Assembly (NCBI GenBank): GCA_958450365.1
Contig: CAUEEP010000753.1
Coordinates: 987,413-1,051,412, forward strand
Reading direction: 5' to 3'
Length of the DNA stretch: 64,000 nucleotides
From: Mesorhabditis belari
Lineage: Eukaryota; Nematoda; Chromadorea; Rhabditida; Rhabditidae
Positions 59,785 through 64,000 of this stretch are shown here, in pieces. Each line of letters begins with the position of its first letter. The stretch's first letter is position 1. The position numbers and the translations under genes are program-made. The notes under the pieces are model-generated. The model ran no database searches. It saw only the letters and a program-made list of their open reading frames with translations, and was not told the DNA's origin.

Positions 59785-60150
59785 TAAGCTTTGAGCCAAA
59801 ACATTGAACCAAAGCTTTGAACCAAGACATTGAGCCAAGACATTGAACCAAAGCCTTGAACCTAAGCCTTGAACCTAAGCCTTGAACCAAGACATTGAAC
59901 CTAAGCATTGAACCAAAGAATTGAACTAAAGCCTTGAGCCAAAGCCTTGAACCTAAGCATTGAACCAAAGCTTTCAACCAAGACATTGAACCAAAGAATT
60001 GAACCAAAGTTTTGAAACAAAGCCTTGAACCAAGACATTGAACCAAAGCCTTGAACCTAAGCATTGAACCTCAGCTTTGAACCAAAGCCTTGAGCCAAAG
60101 CCTTGAACCCAAGCATTGAACCTAAGCCTTGAACCAAAACAGCTTTGCTT
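59785..60150. repeat. 12-bp minisatellite TTGAACCAAAGC
   Basis: About 30 degenerate copies (TTGAACCTAAGC, TTGAACCAAGAC). The minus-strand frame across it comes from the 12-bp period. Confidence 0.9.
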
Positions 60151-60239
60151 TCCTTTGGTCCAGATTAACCAAATTTTTATACCAGTTTTTGACCCGACTC
60201 AATCACCCAAATGAATCCCGATTTGCTCGCGGAAATGCA

Positions 60240-60560
60240 CGCTTTCTGGCATACTCCAGCGGGAAGGTTGGCTCAAAAAGTGCTTGACTGAAATTCCATA
60301 TTGAAGGAATCTGATCAATCCAAATTTCTCTGTGACATCCAATTAGAATATCGCCAAAAGATTAGAAAGCCTACTCTTTCTAGAACAAGAGTTACTCCAG
60401 CGGAAAAGTTGGCTCTAAAAGTGCTTGACCGAAATTCCGTATTGCAAGCATTTGCTCAATTCAATTTCTAGTGTGACATCCAATTAGAATATAGCCAAAA
60501 TCTTAGACAGCCTACTCCTTCTAAAACAAGAGTTATACCAGCAAGGAGTTCCACCAGCAA
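60240..60560. repeat. 141-bp two-unit array
   Basis: GTGACATCCAA at 60332 and 60473 (141), with ACTCCAGCGG and AAAGTGCTTGAC in both units. Confidence 0.8.
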
Positions 60561-60899
60561 GAAGGTTGACTCCAAAAGAAAATCAAAGGATTTCAATGCC
60601 CCCAGACAATTTCAGAAATCAAAAAAAACACAATATTTACTCAAATATCCAATCCCGTCGGATCAAATTTCACTCAAAATTTTTTGAAATTTTGAAAATT
60701 AGAAATTTTTTGATTTTCTTCCAATTAAACGATGATTTTTCTAGTGATTTTCCGGAAAAAATTCGAAATGGTAAGCTTTTAAATGAGAAATTTAAGCTCA
60801 AAAACGCTTTTCCAAGTGTCTTTGAGCTTTTCGACTCAAAAATCAACTCCTTTCCTTTCCACTTTCTTTTGTTTACCCCGCTAGGATTAGTGAATCGAG

Positions 60900-62300
60900 T
60901 TCGAGCGTAATTTTTCGAAATCTTCCAATAAATTTATAAAGATTTTCAAATTTTCTCTCGATCTGGAAGTCATGTTATTCAGCTAATTGAAAATTTTTCG
61001 AAAATTTGACATTTAGAAATGGGCGTTGAGATTTTCAAGTACTCAGTGGATTTTCGGGTTAAATATGGAGAATTTAAAAATCCGACAACTTTTTTCGAGG
61101 TTCTGGAATTCATTCTTGAAAATTTGCTAATCATTTCTGAAAAATTCGGAAAAAAAATTCACGTGAGATTGATCAAGGGTTCGATCCCGGGTACGGTCAA
61201 AAATTTTTTTAAAAATTAGATATCGATCCTTTTATGTAAATTTAACATTTCTACATATTAAACCATCAAAATTGCAAGTGTCTTTGAGCTTTTCGACTCA
61301 AAAATCAACTCCTTTCCTTTCCACTTTCTTTTGTTTACTCCGCTAGGATTAGTGAATCGAGTTCGAGCGTAATTTTTCGAAATCTCTCAATAAATTTATA
61401 AAAAATTTCAAATTTTCTCTCGATCTGGAAGTCATGTTATTCAGCTGATTCAAAAATTTTCGAAAATTCCAACTTTGAAAATGATCTTTGAGATTGAAGA
61501 ATCCTGTGCACTAAAAAGTTAGCGTTTACGTGAGAGCACAAAGTACGCGTAGACCAGAAAGGTATTCGAGAGTAATTTTTCGAATTCTCTCAATAAATTA
61601 AAAAAAATTTTCGAATTTTCTCCCGATCTGGAACGCATGTTATTCAGCTGATTCAAAATTTTTCGAAAATTTGACATTTGAAAATGGGCGTTGAGATTTT
61701 CAAGTACTCAGTGGATTTTCGGGTTAAATATGGGGAATTTAAAAATCCGAGAACTTTTTTCGAGGTTCTGGAATGCATTCTTGGATTCATTTTTGAGAAA
61801 TTCGAAAAAAAATTCACGTGAGATTGATCGAGGGTTCGATCCCGGGTGCGGTCAAAATTTTTTTGTAAATCAAAAATCGATATTTGATCAATTCAATTGA
61901 TTCAAGTGTTGTCAAATGATTGAGTACGCACAAAGTACGGGTAGACCTGAGCTAGAAAGCTATTCGAGCGTGATTTTTCGAAATCTTCCAATAAATTAAT
62001 AGAGATTTTCAAATTTTCTCCCGATCTGGAACGCATGTTATTCAGCTGATTCAAAATTTTTCGAAAATTTGACCTTTGAAAATGGGCTTTGAGATTTTCA
62101 AGTACTCAGTGGATTTTCGGGTTAAATATGGCGAATTCTAAAATCCGAAAACTTTTTTCGAGGTTCTGGAAGGCATTCTTGGAAATTTGCTAATCATTTT
62201 TGAGAAATTCGAAAAAAAATTCACGCTAGATTGATCGAGGGTTCGATCCCGGGTGCGGTCAGGAATTTTTGGGAAAAAGCCAAAATCGATCTTTTTATGT
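60900..62300 (+). repeat. B-box dispersed repeat, three copies plus fragments
   Basis: Motif pairs 60963/61103, 61628/61768 and 62026/62166 (140 each); an unpaired motif at 61426. B-boxes near 61181, 61834 and 62238. Confidence 0.88.
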
Positions 62301-63195
62301 AAATTTCACATTTCCACATAGTAAATCATCAAAATTGGGCCATTCTCAAGTAAAATTTGTGTCAAATTCGCCAGGATTGGATCGATTTTTCATAATTTCT
62401 CTCATCTTAGTCAAAATCGAGTAAAAAGTTGAAAAAAAAGAGAAAAATAATTCCTTTTTCGGGTAATAACTGTAAATTTGCTTTGTTTATAGGTTTTTTT
62501 TGCTTTTTTGCCTTTGAAAATTGCTTGGAAGGCCAAAAATTAGCCATTTTTGTTTATGAGAAAAAGGCTAAACGGGAAAAAGTCGAAAAATTTCTGTCTT
62601 GAACACTTTTGAAGGAGAAAAAGCTCTCATTTTTGCATTTAACAGCCCAATTTCCGTCCTTTATCCTCTCCTTTTTTTTTTAAAGCACACAATCTCCCTT
62701 TAGAAAATCGAAATTAATCGATTTAAATCAAGAAAAAGGCCGGAGTCCTATGGTTGAACTTTCGGCCAAGTCAAAACTGCTAAAACTTGTTTAAAAACTC
62801 TTTTCATCTATATCATCTGACGCAAAATTTCACGCTGATTCCGAATATATATTCCGTTTTTGATAAAAAGCACTCTATCAAAAGTTATAAGTGGCTAAAG
62901 TTTGGGAGGATTTTGTGAGGGTTTTGTTAGAATCTGTGGACATTTGGGGCTTATAGTCGGCATTTAAGCTGGCTCCTTGCCGTCTCAACGCTCTCAACGC
63001 ATTGCAGCAAAGGTCTAGCCACGTTTTCGTGACTTTCACTCTAATAGCTGGGCCTCGAGCCCTCGAGCTTTGCCTTGGGCCTCGAACTTTCCCCAATCAA
63101 TTTGACGTTGGCCATTTTCACTTTTTGATCGCGAAAATCTCGAAAACTAGATGGCCAACCGTTAATTTTCTGAAAATGATAACGTTAGTTTTGTA
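62301..63195. other. Intergenic, no gene recognised
   Basis: AT-rich to 62900, then a GC-richer stretch with no supported frame. Confidence 0.4.
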
Positions 63196-63199
63196 GAAT

Positions 63200-63760
63200 C
63201 AGTCGTGGTCCTGTAGTCGTGGCTGCAATCGTGGCCCTGCAATCTTGGCCCTGCAATCGTGGCCCTGTAGTCGTGGCCCTGCAATCGTGGCCCTGTAGTC
63301 GTGGCCCTGCAATCGTGGCCCTGTAGTCGTGGCCCTGCAATCGTGGCCCTGTAGTCGTGGCCCTGCAATCGTGGCCCTGTAGTCGTGGCCCTGCAATCGT
63401 GGCCCTGTAGTCGTGGCCCTGCAATCGTGGCCCTGTAGTCGTGGCCCTGCAATCGTGGCCCTGTAGTCGTGGCCCTGCAATCGTGGCCCTGCAATCTTGG
63501 CCCTGCAATCGTGGCCCTGTAGTCGTGGCCCTGCAATCTTGGCCCTGCAATCGTGGCCCTGTAGTCGTGGCCCTGCAATCGTGGCCCTGCAATCTTGGCC
63601 CTGCAATCGTGGCCCTGTAGTCGTGGCCCTGCAATCGTGGCCCTGCTCTTGGCCCTGCAATCGTGGCCCTGTAGTCGTGGCCCTGCAATCGTGGCCCTGC
63701 AATCTTGGCCCTGCAATCGTGGCCCTGTAGTCGTAGCCGAGTGGTAGAGCACTCGTTTCC
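63200..63760. repeat. 14-bp minisatellite GTGGCCCTGCAATC / GTGGCCCTGTAGTC
   Basis: About 37 copies, the two forms alternating to give a 28-bp higher-order period. Three minus-strand and one plus-strand long frames are by-products. It ends in a tRNA-like 5' half (TAGCCGAGTGGTAGAGCACTC). Confidence 0.95.
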
Positions 63761-64000
63761 AGAGCCAGAGCCACATCGATCTTTCTTTTGCTTCTTTTCA
63801 AGAACTGCTGTTCTTTGTTCGATTTCCATCTGGCACATCGCTTTCCATATAAAGCCATAAAGTAATCTTGATCAATCGCTATCAACTGCTCGTCAGTTCC
63901 AGGAGAAGCCAGCTCTTAATCCAAGTTCCGGTTCAACTTCCGAACCAGTACAGACCAGGCAAACGTAGTCATGAGTCCCCTGGTCGATACTAGTTCAATC

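Noticed and set aside
23534..62176. CRISPR-like reading of the 141-bp arrays
   Set aside because: The conserved part is short and degenerate and the long part is repeated within each array, the opposite of repeats with unique spacers; the genome is a eukaryote's.
23534..62176. The three middle bases of the motif as a 3-bp target-site duplication
   Set aside because: They often differ on the two sides of a single unit (for example 55206 ACG and 55346 AGG).
63162..63885. Minus-strand frames of over 200 codons
   Set aside because: Pure translation of a 14-bp minisatellite (three overlapping frames all open).
63903..63968. Possible last exon after TTCCAG (frame with EKPALNPSSGSTSEP, then TAG)
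   Set aside because: Base composition is suggestive, but no upstream exon is visible and the window ends here.

Overview
The window is nuclear DNA from a nematode, most likely a rhabditid. Genes are split by many short GT-AG introns with TTTCAG or TTTTAG acceptors. Several start codons sit 2-25 bases downstream of a TTTCAG-type acceptor, as expected for spliced-leader trans-splicing. The ATP synthase alpha and SERF/MOAG-4 products closely resemble their Caenorhabditis counterparts. Species and chromosome cannot be told from the sequence.

Layout. 1-7590 (+): the 3' part of an R7-family RGS gene, entered at its 5' end, with a different minisatellite in most introns, a nested tRNA-Val(AAC), and a last exon that runs into a foldback element. 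8524-15012 (-): a microspherule-protein-1 (MCRS1) gene with an FHA domain. 16157-18692 (+): atp-1, divergent from MCRS1 with a 428-bp foldback MITE between them. 18900-23200: intergenic, with tRNA-Lys(TTT), tRNA-like relics, a 32-bp satellite and an inverted copy of two exons of the next gene. 23230-42508 (+): a 26-exon glycine-rich-domain-containing (DUF1399/GRDP) gene whose joined exons give one clean 773-codon frame. 42700-47100: a foldback element, a Tc1-like transposase relic and MITEs. 47340-49240 (+): moag-4 (SERF). 49656-54132 (+): a BTB/T1 (KCTD-like) gene. 54150-64000: no gene recognised; dispersed repeats with a pol III B-box, hairpin elements and minisatellites.

The most unusual signal is in the GRDP introns and the 55-62 kb region. 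Several tandem or paired repeats with unrelated bodies share a unit length of about 140-143 bp, and each unit carries a split motif CTGGA-N3-CAY (or its reverse, RTG-N3-TCCAG). Nearly every GRDP intron longer than 100 bp has it, and the shortest introns lack it. Two arrays contain duplicated splice acceptors and exon starts (decoy exons). This resembles an introner-like or array-forming element; I do not know a described family that fits.

The five protein genes (G-protein signalling, chromatin/nucleolar, mitochondrial, proteostasis and BTB functions) form no evident pathway. They are ordinary genes set in unusually repeat-rich introns.
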